Assembly (NCBI RefSeq): GCF_964340395.1
Contig: NC_135569.1
Location: 3,828,540 to 3,892,539, forward strand
Length of the DNA stretch: 64,000 bases
From: Glandiceps talaboti
Lineage: Eukaryota > Hemichordata > Enteropneusta > Spengelidae
Direction: 5' to 3'
The notes below the pieces were generated by a model. It worked only from the letters and a program-made list of their open reading frames with translations, was not told the DNA's origin and searched no databases. Made by a program: the position numbers and the translations under genes. Below are positions 1-12,258 of the stretch, in pieces (the first letter of the stretch is position 1; each line of letters starts with the position of its first letter).

Positions 1-400
1 TAAGGCTCATGCATTTTGTATAAAATGTAATACTTCAGCTTGTCTGATTTTATACATTTTGTATAAAATGCATTATCGTAGCAGACCTGAGTACTAATCT
101 TCATACACTTTGCAAGCATTGTACATGTAATATGCAAGCTACCGCGACCGTATCATGGTTTGATACTTTATATACATTGTAACGATCTTGGACTGATGTT
201 ACACATTTTGTTTACATTATAATTTTGTATTTTATAAACTTTATATACATTGTAGCAACCTTTCCTGGATTTTGGCACTTTGTTTACTCAATTTTGTATT
301 GTGAGTACTATATTATATACATTGTAACAATCTTAGGTTGATTGTGACACATTTTGTTTACATTTTAATACTTTGTAGCAACCTACATTTTGTACAGTAG
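1..400. repeat. degenerate ~73-bp tandem repeat, about 3 units
   Basis: Units beginning near 168, 241 and 315 share the order 'ATATACATTGTA(A/G)CAA', then a CACATTTTGTTTACAT-like block, then TTTTGTATT. The first 150 bases contain related TTTTGTATAAAATG words. The spacing is about 73 bp. There is no coding potential. Confidence 0.6.
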
Positions 401-754
401 GTATATATAATTAGCCTAGGGACTTGGTTATCTAGCGCGACATATACAGCAGATTTTGAAATACCGTTAAACGGTTCTGTTTGATACAACCACGCTAAAA
501 TCAAAAGGAAACTGCACATGCTACACTTTAAGTAATAGCAAGATCACAATTTATTTTTATGTGTAGTCTGAGTGAAATAAACCATTTAAACCAATGTACT
601 GCAACAAGATGCAGACATGCAGGCACCAATATGTTGATGTCTGCATTTGATGTCTGTAGGATTGCGCTTTTGTTCATTTCATTTAGACAAAATGTAGCAA
701 GAAACTGTATTCATTCAATCTTGCTATCTTAAAGTGTAGAATATATAGTTTTGT

Positions 755-938
755 ATTGGTAGCATGTACAGTTTCTCATTGGTAACATGTACAGTTTCTT
801 ATTGGTAGCATGTACAGTTTCTTATTGGTAGCATGTACAGTTTCTTATTGGTAGCATGTACAATTTCTTAATGATAACATGTAAAGTTTCTCATTGGTAG
901 CATGTACAGTTTCTTATTGGTAGCATGTACAGTTTCTT
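755..938. repeat. 23-bp minisatellite, 8 units
   Basis: The unit ATTGGTAGCATGTACAGTTT plus CTT or CTC repeats every 23 bases about eight times. Unit 6 is the most diverged. The array is short, recent-looking and non-coding. Confidence 0.9.
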
Positions 939-1479
939 GTTAGTTTCTATGTGATTGTAGCAAACAGAGCTGCTGAACAGTAATTGAAATCTGCTGTACT
1001 GGCTCATGCATGTACTGATGAATGACATTGTCAACCATCATCATCAAACTATCATTTTCAACCATTCTAACAAGCTTAGGTCTAATTTCAAGAGTATATT
1101 AACCTTTTGTGACTTATCAGAACAATATGAACGACACACGACAATTGGGGCAGCTTCATCCATGTGTAATCTGTGTCAACTTGGTCATCAATGCAATTTA
1201 CAAAATGTCTACATCTAACTCAGAAGAAGAGTTTCTCAACGGCATAGGTACTTTTAACACTGGAATATCTGATAACACTTCTTTATAGATTTTTGTGGTA
1301 TTCCAGTTGATATCATTTCCGTGCCTTCATCATCAAATTCGCATTGATACTACCGAAATCAGATAACATATAATTTATAGATTTTGATGACACACACAGT
1401 GGAATCTGTTGCCTTTCAAGAGTACAAACTTTTTTCTGTTTATGATGGTTCATGATTCAAAAATACCACAAACATATTT

Positions 1480-1514
<35 letters not shown>

Positions 1515-1530
1515 CTACAACAACAACAAC
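1480..1530. repeat. (CAA)n microsatellite
   Basis: An uninterrupted run of CAA triplets with a single CTA interruption. No reading frame around it looks like a protein. Confidence 0.9.
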
Positions 1531-2095
1531 CCTCTGGGTATGACTTGAAGGAAAGCACTACTAAGAAAAGATGTGGCATAGTAAAGCCACAGTTTAAAAC
1601 ATACATGTAATGTTCACTCACAAAGCTGCAGAATGCACAATATATACACATTTGGGATTTAAATACAATTTATGTACAAAATAATTGAAATAGAGTCATA
1701 AAATAAGACAGTCATAAAAGACATTTATGGACCCTTTTTTACAGGGACTTATTCAAACATGATGAAAATACAAAATGATCTTGGCAAACACAGTAATGGC
1801 TTTTTTTTACTGCTCTGTATTTGATGTGAAATACCGCTTCACAAATAGTGTGTTAGGTGTACCACCCTCACTGCAAGGGGCACTCATCAGAGACAGTTCT
1901 CAACTCTGATATTTAGTCACAAGATTGCCTTAGTGCTTTCACAGGACTGACTTGGTTGTAAACCATATAGAGTCATTGTTGCAGTGTTACACTCTAGAGT
2001 TCCCCCAGAGCAAAAAATATTATCTGACTTCAAGACTTGCACGCTAGATATGATACCGTAGTTACAGACTATAATTGCCAAACCGTCTCTAGGGT
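1531..2095. other. unassigned intergenic sequence
   Basis: No ORF with protein-like composition, no recognised RNA and no clear repeat were seen here. Confidence 0.5.
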
Positions 2096-2099
2096 TCTT

Positions 2100-2455
2100 T
2101 TTGAAATCATGTTTTTCAGTTTGGCCTTTTAAGTCTGGATTACTGTCAACTTTGTGTGATGAAACGTATAGAAATTTTTTAATGTATAGACTTCAAGTTT
2201 GTAACAAACCTCTTCTACAAGTATGAAAACAGTGTGTCTTCTCATTTTACCTGTGACATTTTTTATTCATCATAGCCTTAGAATAACTGAAATCGTGTGT
2301 CTCAGTTCGGCCTTTTTAGCTCAGATTTCTGTCAAATTTGGATGAAATGTATAGAAATCTGTAAATGAGTAGACTCTCAAATTTGTAACGACACTGTTGT
2401 GCACGTTTGAAATTGTGTGTCTTTGCATTCTACCTGTGACATTACTGTATATTCA
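2100..2455. repeat. two-copy ~180-bp tandem duplication
   Basis: Two diverged copies share, in order, a TCAGTT(T/C)GGCCTTTT block, a GATGAAA(C/T)GTATAGAAAT block and an ACCTGTGACATT block, offset by about 180-186 bases. Confidence 0.65.
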
Positions 2456-2792
2456 ACACAATTATAGAACGTCTGAACGGAGGACCACCGTTGAATGACA
2501 GTTTCAATTACTGTTGAAGTCTATGTGTATTGAGATGAAAGCCCACAGAATAGAGGAAATTCCACAGCTCTAGAGATCAAACACAACTAACAATTTCTAG
2601 GCAGGACTTGATTGAGGGACTGTAGACTTCTGTTGGTTGGTTGTGAGTGTAAAGTTTAATCAGTGCACAGGATATCCCGTGTAAGAAGAATGAATAGTGT
2701 ATCTCTGGTTCAAAACTATTTTCTAGTGTCTCCTCAATCCATGTCATCGAAATTTCGTATGTCAAATTTATTGTTTACTTTGACTATCAGAA

Positions 2793-2993
2793 TATGTCAT
2801 GTAGTTCAGTCCTGTCAGTCTTCTCAACCAGTAGTAGTGAAGTAGTAGCTCATAGTGATAGTGTAGTTTAGTTCCTATACAGTATTGTTACCATTTATAC
2901 CTCCGCTTACGCTCACATGGTTTAGCTAGAAACAAAATAGCAGCCAGACTACTGATCACAGTGTGGCAGGAATGTCATATCTCACATTTTCTA
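2793..2993. mobile_element. MITE-like element, family H, copy 1
   Basis: The left end has ATATGTCATGTAGTTCAGTC and the right end GGCAGGAATGTCATATC, giving short inverted termini (ATATGACAT-like). Related end sequences occur near 40032-40125, 41650-41762 and 53610-53672. Boundaries are approximate and no target duplication was established. Confidence 0.45.
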
Positions 2994-3570
2994 CTGAACC
3001 AACACTGGGTGAATATGTTGTTTAGTTGTGCCCTGGTAAGAATCATATTTGATTTTTAGGTCCACACCCTAAAATCAGCACACACACACATCCCCCCCCC
3101 AAAAAAACAACAACAAAAAACAAAACAAAAAACAATCGCAATTCCAATCTGTTACTTTAGTGTACTACTTACACATGAAATAAACTCTAATAGTAAACAC
3201 ATACAGTGACTAATTTATATTGCTATTTTTGCAGTCTTTCAGTGAACAAATTGTTGGTTATCTGTTCGAAAAAAATAATGCTCCAGTTACAGGTAGTGTA
3301 GTTTTAATCAAAGGTGTTCAATCTATGTTTTTGGAGATAGTTTATCAGTATATGAACCCAGGACAGGCTTGTTTGTTATTCAACATTGGTGTCACATTAG
3401 TGTTCCTACAAATCATACACATTAATAACAAAGACATCTGTTGTAGGATTATCAAAATTTTTTCATTATTTGGGGATTTTCTGGTGTAATACTTTATGCA
3501 GCATGTTGCACATTGTACAGGAAGTTTATGTTTGTTATTTTAATACTATTATCCAATATTTTTTTTTGTT
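2994..3570. other. intergenic, with a C/A homopolymer patch
   Basis: Contains a C-run followed by A-rich sequence (3090-3135). An 89-codon frame at 3220-3489 has no recognisable domain and no splice context, so I do not call it a gene. Confidence 0.5.
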
Positions 3571-3577
3571 CAGGCAA

Positions 3578-3663
3578 GGAAAATATGACTGACCTAAGGA
3601 GTCGTTTTCACTACGAGTCACTAGACCAATAGTGACAACCCTTAGGTCACGAGTATTTTTCGG
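3578..3663. repeat. imperfect hairpin built on TGACCTAAGG
   Basis: The left arm (GGAAAATATGACTGACCTAAGG...) pairs with the right arm, whose reverse complement reads GAAAAATACTCGTGACCTAAGG. Arms are about 38 bp with a short loop. Similar words recur at 34935-35155, so this is probably a small dispersed fold-back element. Confidence 0.6.
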
Positions 3664-3683
3664 CTGAATGAAGAAAAATATTA

Positions 3684-6574
3684 GAGAATAACATAATTAT
3701 ACCAGTGCCAGTAATATCAAAGAAAAATCTATGAAAGTAATGACAATTTTGAACGTTTTGACTCATATTTCGAACACAGCAGAACCAGTGACGTAGACAT
3801 ATGCCTGTCATTTGCATAGACATGCGTTGTCGTGACGTAGAATGACCAGAGTATATATTCCGTATTTTTTTGTTGTAAACTTGTGCATGGTAGAATGATC
3901 ATTGTATGTTTTCTATACGTAGTGTACAAGCATCGTCGCAAACCACGACTGTTTTACGGTACCGTTCTTAATGAGTCGGTTCCTACTGGAAGTGTAGCGA
4001 AAGAAATAATAACTCTGGTTTGTGAGAATGTGTACAAGGGGAGCTTTCAATGTTGGTCAGTTGTTAAACCTTAATATTATGGATTATATTTGAAAAAGTG
4101 TAGTGCAGTGCTTTTGTGCTTGATAATTGTACCTGTATTGTGTTTCTGGTGGTTTTTTGTCCCAATAAAATGACAGAGATATATGGTAGAATTTTTATCT
4201 TTTCCATGGATTCAAAATTTTATTTCAAATTTTTTTTTTTAATGGCAAGCTTTCAAAAATATGCAGGAATGTCAGGTAGATTTTGTCTGCAAATTAGCAA
4301 CTCATTACAAAAAAGTACTTTTGTGACTTCTTAAATTATAGAGTGCACATAGTTTCTCAAAAAAAAGTGGTGTTCTCAAGGCCCTTTCAGTAAATGGCGC
4401 CCTCTACCGGGGTGTGTTGTACATTGAAATAAGCGTCAGAGCAATCACGTAAACAAATACAAATGTAACATGAGATTTAATATTTACAGTTCAGTAGAAA
4501 AGCTGGTTTAGTATTTGTTGATCTGATTAAAAAGCAGTTCTTTCTAGAAAAGCAAACCAAATTTTTGTTTATTCTCTTTTATGTTGACCGTTGTTTTGTA
4601 CGTGATTGATATTTACTCAGATGATGATGGTCGGTGTTCTTTTCTGAAACAACTGCTTGTTAAATTTCTGTGCAAATCTCATCAAGTTGCCTGAATCGTG
4701 CTTAACCATGAGTAATCAGAAACCTAGAGGTGACGACAAGAATACATAAAGTGAAGATGCAAACATTTGATGTAGAAGACATTCAAAGGATTCGTGTTGC
4801 TTTCTTTATAATATCTATCCACGAACTTCTTGCTTGTAGATTTTGACTATGGCCTCTTAATATGTTCATGGACAGGACATACGGTAGTAAAAATCCTTTT
4901 TTAAAGTGCAAAGGTCTAGGTGCTGAATATTATAATCCGATTTTTAGTGTTCTTGCACACCTGGGCTTCCATTGCCCCTATTTACTAAACAGTAGATGTC
5001 GTTCACTCTTGAGTCCTAGCTTTCTCTTGCTTGTAGTTTGTGACTGTGGTGAGGTCAGTTGTTACCATGTCACCATGTTTGCATATGTGATACTCAACAC
5101 TATGTTAGCACAACCTCGCTATCAGGTAGATATCTCTCACTGAAAATCAAAATGACACCATTAGAGTCTTCGACAATATAGAAACACACATTTGTATCTA
5201 GAGTGTAAAAATTGTGTCAATTTGATTACCTTTTTACCAGATTTGTTATCAGGAATTCATACATAGTAATCACTTCTTTATTTTCTGTCTAAAATTAACC
5301 GTTTTCAGAAAAATGAAGAATTTTGTGTTGATAATTCTGCATATACATGTAAATAAGAATGTTAAGGGTTAATGGGGTTATGATGCTTTGCCAATACATA
5401 TGAACTACAGGGATTTTTATAATCCACAGATACCTTTACTCCTGAACTGAACTCAACTGAACTAAATTGAACTCAACTCAAGTGAACTCAAAATAGTTCC
5501 TTTTGAAGCAAGTTTATTCAGAGAGACTTAATTTGTTGTTGAGACTAGTTGACTCAATTAGCCCAGAAACAATTAGACTGTGGTCTCAATGTCTCAAGTG
5601 TGCCTTTCAAACCATATGGTCAGAAGTTTGGAAGGTAGGGTTGAGATAGTGAGACCCATGTGATTTGAACATCTTGATTTGAAAGTTAGACTTGAAACAC
5701 TGAGACCATGACAATTGTCTATGGACTAGTTTGTTCACTAATTATCAGCAGTGCTGAAATCATGACAAGTGACCTTTGCAATCATCATCAGAATAGAACT
5801 TTGTCAGCAATCACTTAGCCACCAATAAAATATCACCCAATGCCAGGCTTGTTTACAGGTCACATGACTCAACATGCAAATCACATGACTTCAGTTCTGT
5901 GGTGGACTTCCCTGGCCTTGCATGAAAGCTCCAATGTTCATTGTGACAGTTATGCAAAAGAAACCCACTGTAAACTGAGGCATGGCGACTGTAAGTCGAT
6001 CGTCACTATTACGTCAACTACCATTATACACAAAATGTATTCCCAGAGGTGTTGTGTTTTTTATATAATTATTCCTCGATGTGGAATACTGCATATTGCA
6101 GGTTTGATAAATCCAATTAATCTTATTAGACCGATTGGTATTCTGTGAAGGATGGGTGTGATTTTATTGACCCTTCCTTCATTTCTTGGAAGTCCCCAGG
6201 GTTTTATTCCTCGATTTGGATTACATGTACGTACATATATGTAATGTTCACTTCTATTTTCAAGGGATGGAGAAACATATACTCTATATTTTAATTGTAC
6301 CAAGTCAAGAATCCAAGCTTTTCACAAGTAATCATTGCAGTATGCTCATAATTTTCTTAGTTCCAGCCTTCACTGTGATAAAGAGTTGTTAATATTCAAA
6401 ATGTTTGTGATACATGTTTATTAGGGACTGCATTATTTATAGCCTTTACACATTTATTCAAGAATCCAAGCTGTTAATTCTCTTTTAGTTTAAGAAAATG
6501 TCCACAAGCTTTATAATAGCTAAGAAAATGTCAATATGGTCACACCATCGTTCTGTACAGTACTGTGTGAGATC
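3684..6574. other. intergenic sequence without a supported gene
   Basis: Several stop-free stretches of 60-100 codons occur, but none has protein-like composition or a known motif. A GAACTCAACTGAACT-type simple repeat lies near 5445-5490. One AGAGGGCGC word lies at 4397-4405 on the minus strand (see findings). Confidence 0.5.
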
Positions 6575-6826
6575 ATATCATGTGGCAGAGGTGGAGTCCT
6601 GGTTGGACATTGCCATATCACATCAGTCCTAGAAAAATGAGAAAGATGACGACAGCCTGTCAATTTGTGATGGAATACTGCTGACATGCGCCATTCATGC
6701 TTCACCCACCATGGGGTTGAACCACAATTAACGCCTTGAGTAAAGGGATTGACCAGAGGGTATAGTATGAAGATAAGGTAGTACGGAATATGGTCTGTCA
6801 GGAACTAGACTATGGCAAACCAGGGG
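6575..6826 (-). mobile_element. long-TIR MITE, family C, truncated copy
   Basis: Matches the reverse complement of the intact copy at 15495-15862. Shared blocks include the GGACTCCACCTC-like interior, the GTGGTTCAACCCCATGGTG block and one terminal arm ending GGTCTGTCAGGAACTAGAC. The opposite terminal arm is missing, so this copy is truncated on its low-coordinate side. Confidence 0.7.
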
Positions 6827-6914
6827 ATAGCCAAATCTCTGAGCTGTGGTGTAGGTTTACTAGTTCTTTCCCCATGTGAAACATTGAATCATTTCAAAAT
6901 CAAAACCGGTTCTC

Positions 6915-7269
6915 CTGTCCCCACATGTATTAAATGTGTTGTGAATTGATGTTGTTGAATTGATTCGAAAGTACCTCAGGCATCATCGTAAACCACAGTC
7001 TCGTTAACGCCACCGCCCAAGACGTGTTGCCAAGAGACGCTTTACTTCATTATTTTGCAGTGTTGTGGAAGAAACAACAGTTCTTGTTTACAAAAATGAT
7101 CTCAAGGGGTTGCTTTCAAACTAATTTGAAATGCATTATTTTGAAACCATTTTATCGATTCAAATACATTGCTCAGTTTCCTCAGGCTCATGGGGACAAA
7201 AAAAAAAGATTTTGAACCCAGCAAATCGATTCAGAATTGGTTTTAAATCAATTCAGATGGGGACAAGGT
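6915..7269. mobile_element. possible fold-back element with CCTGTCCCCA-like ends
   Basis: The left end reads TCCTGTCCCCACATG and the right end CAGATGGGGACAAGG. Both ends are flanked internally by AACCGGTT/AATTGGTT and ATTGATTCGAA-like words. Related words occur at about 15995-16090. No target duplication was seen, and the boundaries are tentative. Confidence 0.35.
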
Positions 7270-8059
7270 TACTGCATCTCTACTTACTTTAGTTTGACTA
7301 TCACTGTCATGTCATTTAACTTTGATGTTATCCAAACAGATCAAAGTAAAACCTGCAGACTACATGTAGTCTTATCAAGATCTATTTTAATAGAATACTT
7401 GAGTTTAATTTTCTGAAGTAGAAAGCAGGAATGAAATGGTCTAATTAAAGCTACTAAGAAAACATTACTGGCCCACAAACTAATTACAAAGTTATTCAAA
7501 TCTAATAACAGTAAACCAGAAAGACCTGATCTGGAAATCTCATTCTCTAATGTTTTTCTACGGTTTTGTACAAAAATGAACTCGAGGTCTTGCTTGTTGT
7601 GACATGCAAATGTACACAAATACAATACTTGTGTATTAAAGGGAACCTTGTTACTACAAGTAATATGTACATGTATAGCCATAGAAGGTGAGAGACACGT
7701 CTATAGTGTAGCTAAGACTTATCGTAAACTAAAGCTTCTTTATGGCACCATCCAAGATGCATTGGTATTCACATACACATTCATGTACATTCATGTATTC
7801 ACATATGCGAATTCGCCATTTTTATATGGCAACATGGAGTAGAATGGCAAGAAATAGGTGAGAATGGAAATTGTTGGAGGAGAGCTTCACCCAACATTGG
7901 ATGAACATAGCCTCAGCTAACAACTACATGTAAGATGCACGGCACCATCTTGATTTTTCAGTGCATCAGACGAAAAAATAAATGTAAATGGTTTGCAAAA
8001 ATGCCAGGTAGCTAATAATGTATGGCTTCTTTGTGTTTATTTGTACACATGTATAAATA
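7270..8059. other. intergenic sequence without a supported gene
   Basis: A 113-codon stop-free minus-strand stretch at 7341-7682 has no recognisable domain, no start context and no splice sites that would tie it to a gene. Confidence 0.5.
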
Positions 8060-8216
8060 ATTAACATCAGTGTGCCCTCTAATGATAGCAAAATTTTGTT
8101 GTGATCAAAATGAGAAAAAATGTGATTTCTTGGGAACACTAAATTTTGGTGCGTCACTAGAAATTGTAAACGTCAGTGGCACGTCAAATTGGCTTAGAGG
8201 GCACACTGATTAACAT
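8060..8216. mobile_element. hAT-like MITE, family A, intact copy with 8-bp target duplication
   Basis: The element spans 8068-8208 (141 bp). Its termini are a perfect 15-bp inverted repeat, CAGTGTGCCCTCTAA. It is flanked on both sides by ATTAACAT (8060-8067 and 8209-8216). A CAGTG-type terminus with 8-bp target duplications is characteristic of the hAT superfamily. The element has no coding capacity, so it would depend on a transposase elsewhere. It contains the inner palindrome AAATTTTGGTG and the subterminal words GTCACTAGAAATTGT and GTCAGTGGCAC found in all relatives in this window. Confidence 0.9.
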
Positions 8217-9404
8217 ATTATTTACAAAAATATAAATAAACAAGTTAGAAACGTGACATTTCAGGCTTAAACATTTAATTTATTTGCACTAACTTTTGAG
8301 GTATGAAAAGATACATTTATAAATGTGAATGATTTTTTGCGAGAGTCCTGTGCATTCAGCATTGATGCTTTTATTTTGATTGCTGCCCTTAAATAATTTA
8401 TAAATGACAATGCAAGGAAAAATTAAAATAACATGGTTAAATTGAACTGGTTTTCGCCTTACTCATCAGATTTTGAATAAGATTTGACATTTAAAGACAA
8501 TTCAAAACAAACTATGTTAAAAGTAATATGATTTATTAAACAAAACGCTTCTACCTAAACATCCGATTCTAATCAGATTAAAGTAATTCCATACATGTAC
8601 AACTGGACATTGCCAGTCAAAGGGATAATTGTATGCTGACACTAAAGAAAGAAAATTAAGATGCAGGGAAGGTTAAAATTGTCGTTTACTTCGTCTTGTA
8701 ATTAAGTGTGTTCTTTCTTGTGATAAAAATCACTGAAATAGCACTATAAATTACCTCAGGAAGGCAAGTGCAAGGACAAAACGTGCACTTCAAGTTACAG
8801 TTGCTCTTATGTTGTATTCCCTACCTATCATTCTATTTGCTATTGCTATTCTTGCAAGCCCGAGAATATTTTGCCATTAATCCAACGATAATAATAACCT
8901 GAAGCTCCTGGCAACGTGTCTTGTACTGAGGCTGTTTTCTTTTACAGAGATTGAGCAAACGACAAAAATTGTTGTAAATCAAAATGATCGAAACTGAGAT
9001 TTCTTGAGCATTCTCACAATTACAAAGGGATGGGGAGTTCAACGAAATAAATTTCCTACTTGCAGTTGCATTACTTTTAGAAAACAAATCGCAAATGTTC
9101 TGGTGTCGTACCTCCCCAGCCATCGCATCAACAGCTAGTCTTGACTATGTTGTCAAGCGGTTAATGTAGCCACATCCCCCAAAGTCGTTATCTAGAACCC
9201 TCTAGAGTAAATTTACATAACCAATATGTAAATAACATGCAAATTAGTACTACAAGTTTTACCTTATCTAGTTTATAATGTGTGTATATTTACATACTGA
9301 TTCATTTGAATAATGACAGTCAAACCAGTTGCCATGGCACACTGTGATCGACCAGGGTATTAGGTGAAATTTTCAATCCGTTATTATTACCTTTGACAAT
9401 GTAA
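8217..9404. other. intergenic sequence without a supported gene
   Basis: AT-rich. A 96-codon minus-strand stop-free stretch at 8833-9123 shows no known motif. No repeat unit was identified. Confidence 0.5.
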
Positions 9405-9420
9405 TCACGACAAGCTGTTG

Positions 9421-9840
9421 ATGCAAGGTCTAGGGAGGTATGACCAACTAACGATATATCTCAACAGTGCAGTAAACAGGCTATGAGGGCTAGGGAGGTA
9501 TGACCAACTAACAATGTATCTCAACAGTGAAGTAAACAGGCTATGAGGGCTAGGGAGGTATGACCAGCTAACAATGTATCTCAACAGTGAAGTAAACAGG
9601 CTATGAGGGCTAGGGAGGTTTGACCAGCTAACAATGTATCTCAACAGTGAAGTAAACAGGCTATGAGGGCTAGGGAGGTATGACCAGCTAACAATGTATC
9701 TCAACAGTGAAGTAAACAGGCTATGAGGGCTAGGGAGGTATGACCAGCTAACAATATATCTCAACAGTGAAGTAAACAGGCTATGAGGGCTAGGGAGGTA
9801 TGACCAGCTAACGATATATCTCAACAGTGTAGTAAACATG
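9421..9840. repeat. 60-bp minisatellite, 7 units
   Basis: Seven copies of a 60-bp unit (start CTATGAGGGCTAGGGAGGTA) run head to tail with about 90-98% identity. Because 60 is divisible by 3, a frame on the minus strand stays open across the array and reads as a 20-residue repeat. No promoter, splice site or flanking coding sequence supports translation, and the frame ends at the array edges. Confidence 0.95.
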
Positions 9841-10220
9841 CTACAGAAAAATATGAAGGAAACAGAAATTGTATAGCATTTACAACCTTAGAAAATTTGC
9901 TTCCGATAGCTTCCCCTGACATAGTCTCGATTTGCATATATACTACCATGGTATAACATTAACACAGAGGTCAACAACTCTGTCAAAATCTTGTAGCATT
10001 TTTTCCAATGCTTATTGCGATGCCTGGTTTCTCAAATTGCAGTTTGATGTTGATGTTTTCCATCTGCATGAGTGAACAAACCATAGTTTGATGTAATATA
10101 GAAACAAGTTGTCTTAGTAGATTTGATTATATGAAATTTTGTGTTGGTTAAATTGTATGTGATTCTGTCCTGATTTATGTGTAGTTCTGTATAGGAGAAC
10201 GGTGTGGTTCTAAACTAGAA
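9841..10220. other. intergenic sequence without a supported gene
   Basis: No ORF, RNA gene or repeat recognised. Confidence 0.5.
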
Positions 10221-10435
10221 TGGGAAGCTCAAAATCCACACAGCATGCTCAGATGCAAAGGATTATGGGATTATATGTAGTTATCATAATACCTATCTGT
10301 GGAGATCGATAGAATATCCGTCCTGTAATATTGGTTATAAATGGTAATGTTGTTCATAGTTTTAGAATTCAATTGTGTTTGACCATATTTCCGAATCCCA
10401 TAATCCATCATTCAAGATGGCGGGTCTGCACGTTA
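10221..10435. mobile_element. fold-back MITE, family B, copy 1
   Basis: The left part reads GCATGCTCAGATGCAAAGGA then TTATGGGATTAT. The right part contains AATCCCATAATCC then CAAGATGGCGGGT, so the ATTATGGGATT words face each other. The same layout and order of words is found at 58986-59216, which makes this a dispersed element. Boundaries are approximate. Confidence 0.6.
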
Positions 10436-11780
10436 CCTATTACTGTTTGGAGTTATGCGAATCATGTGTAGTTTCTATCTGATATAATGTGGGGTTCTAT
10501 TTTGAATTATGTGTAGTTCTATAAAGAACTACTCCTAAGATTTATAGAATACATGTGCACCGGCCTCGCTCTCTGGAATTACATGTATTTGTATCTGGCA
10601 TTATTTATGCCTAGAATAGGCCATTCCAGACTGCAAACGGGAAATTGAGAATACAGTGCCCTCGCTCAAATTGGGGGTATGTCAAGAGCGTCATTTCTTG
10701 GTATTATGTAGAAATGTATTACTATTAGGGATGTTTTCCGTATTGTTCAGACATCAAGGAAAGCAGCAGTGCTATATGATTAACCAAGTAACCTATACCA
10801 TGTATACCCCCAAGGTACATGCAGACAGGAAGTAGAGCGCCACCAAGGTACACACAGACAGGAAGTAGAGCACCACCATGGTACATTTTGGAAAGATCCC
10901 TTAGACCTATTAATATTATTGTAGTTCTGTCTGATATTACACTTATCTCTGGCATTACCTATATACTAAAAATGTCCTTCCATCATGATCTGCTAGCATT
11001 ACTTGTATGTATCTAGCATTCTATACCCGCAGTTCTAAATCACGTTTCCAGTTTGATCTTGAATTAAGTGTGATTCTATGTAGAATTTCTGGTATGTGTG
11101 TATCTGAAATCACCTAAATGGAATTATGTTGAGGTTTTATCTTGAACCATGTCTGGTTCTTGAAGTACGTGCAGACAGGTAACTCTTTCATATCTCAGTA
11201 TTATAACTAGGTGTTGTTATGTCGTGTACACTTAAATGTACAACCAGACGTAGATATATTAATAGACAGTGACATCAAACCTCCCTCGATGACATTCATT
11301 TGTTGAGTTTGTCACACTGTCTTACCATAGTAAGAATAGATGAATGTGTTCCCCCTGCCGAGGAGGTCATGTAGTCGCTATCACTCAGCCATGGTTCACC
11401 GTGTTTTGCCCTGTTGCCTTCCACGATTTATAACTACAGTCGGAGTAGGTGGGATCATAAAATAGAAATGTAAATTTAGCGGATTTGCATATTCATCATC
11501 AACATGTATTTTTGGTGTGGTAACGTTAACATGCACTGGTACAGTGGCTAGTGTGTGAGGAACATGTCAATTTGGTGAGTTAACATTATTTTGATATTTA
11601 TAAGTGTATGTTTCAGTTCCTCATTCTCGTAAGCTATTAAAGTATATTTTCCTGCTGATACGTGATGTCTGTAGGAATTTTAACACTGTATTTTCATTAT
11701 ACTTTGTTGATTGGTATTATTTTATCTATAAATCACCTATTCAAATGAAGTATAAAAGTACCAGCATGTGATGTGTATGT
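10436..11780. other. intergenic sequence without a supported gene
   Basis: Near 10815-10875 a 39-bp unit (ACACAGACAGGAAGTAGAGC-like) is duplicated. Otherwise no gene or RNA is supported. Confidence 0.5.
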
Positions 11781-12066
11781 TAGGGCTCGAAATTAATAGT
11801 AGTCCTACTAGTCCTGTGTCCACCGACTACCAATTCCTGTATTTGAGCTTCCATAATTTACAGTTGTTAGCCTACTCAGGCTATCACTAATGACAATGGA
11901 AGATTTATGGACATGAGTGTATTTTAATAACACACACATTTCCAATAGAGAAACTCTGTTTTCAGTTCAAAAATATGGGATTATTGGTCACCATCCTTGG
12001 GCTACCACTTTTATAAATTGGTAGCCCACTAGGACTACCAAGAAAAAAAGTTAATTTCAAACCCTG
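11781..12066. mobile_element. MITE-like element with CAGGGCTCGAAATTAA-type ends
   Basis: The left end reads TAGGGCTCGAAATTAA. The right end, reverse-complemented, reads CAGGGTTTGAAATTAAC. The interior is rich in inverted copies of GGTAGTCCTA/TAGGACTACC. CAGGG-type ends are typical of hAT non-autonomous elements. I could not find a matching 8-bp flank, so the superfamily call is tentative. A decayed relative sits at about 30620-30715. Confidence 0.6.
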
Positions 12067-12206
12067 CACACAGTGATGATGAAATTTCTTGTTAGATTCT
12101 TACCACAGTTATACATGTAAATGCTGTAAAAGATGAACCATAAACGCATCATGAACAATTCATAATGAAAATAACCGTTTATTGGCCTTTCCAAAGGTAT
12201 TAAAAT

Positions 12207-12258
12207 TTAATAGGGAACTTGCAAACCCGCCATGTTGAATATTGCATCATGGGAAATG
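12207..12258. mobile_element. family B end fragment
   Basis: AATAGGGAACTTGCAAACCC followed by GCCATGTTGAATATTGCATC and CATGGGAAATGTGATAAT is the reverse complement of the right end of the copy at 58986-59216. Only this end is present. Confidence 0.6.

Noticed and set aside
9405-9839. 144-residue repeat ORF
   Set aside because: It begins and ends with the 60-bp minisatellite and has no flanking coding sequence or splice sites.
11781-12066. 8-bp target duplication for the CAGGGCTCGAAATTAA element
   Set aside because: The flanking octamers (GTGTATGT and CACACAGT) do not match, so I give the hAT assignment only as tentative.
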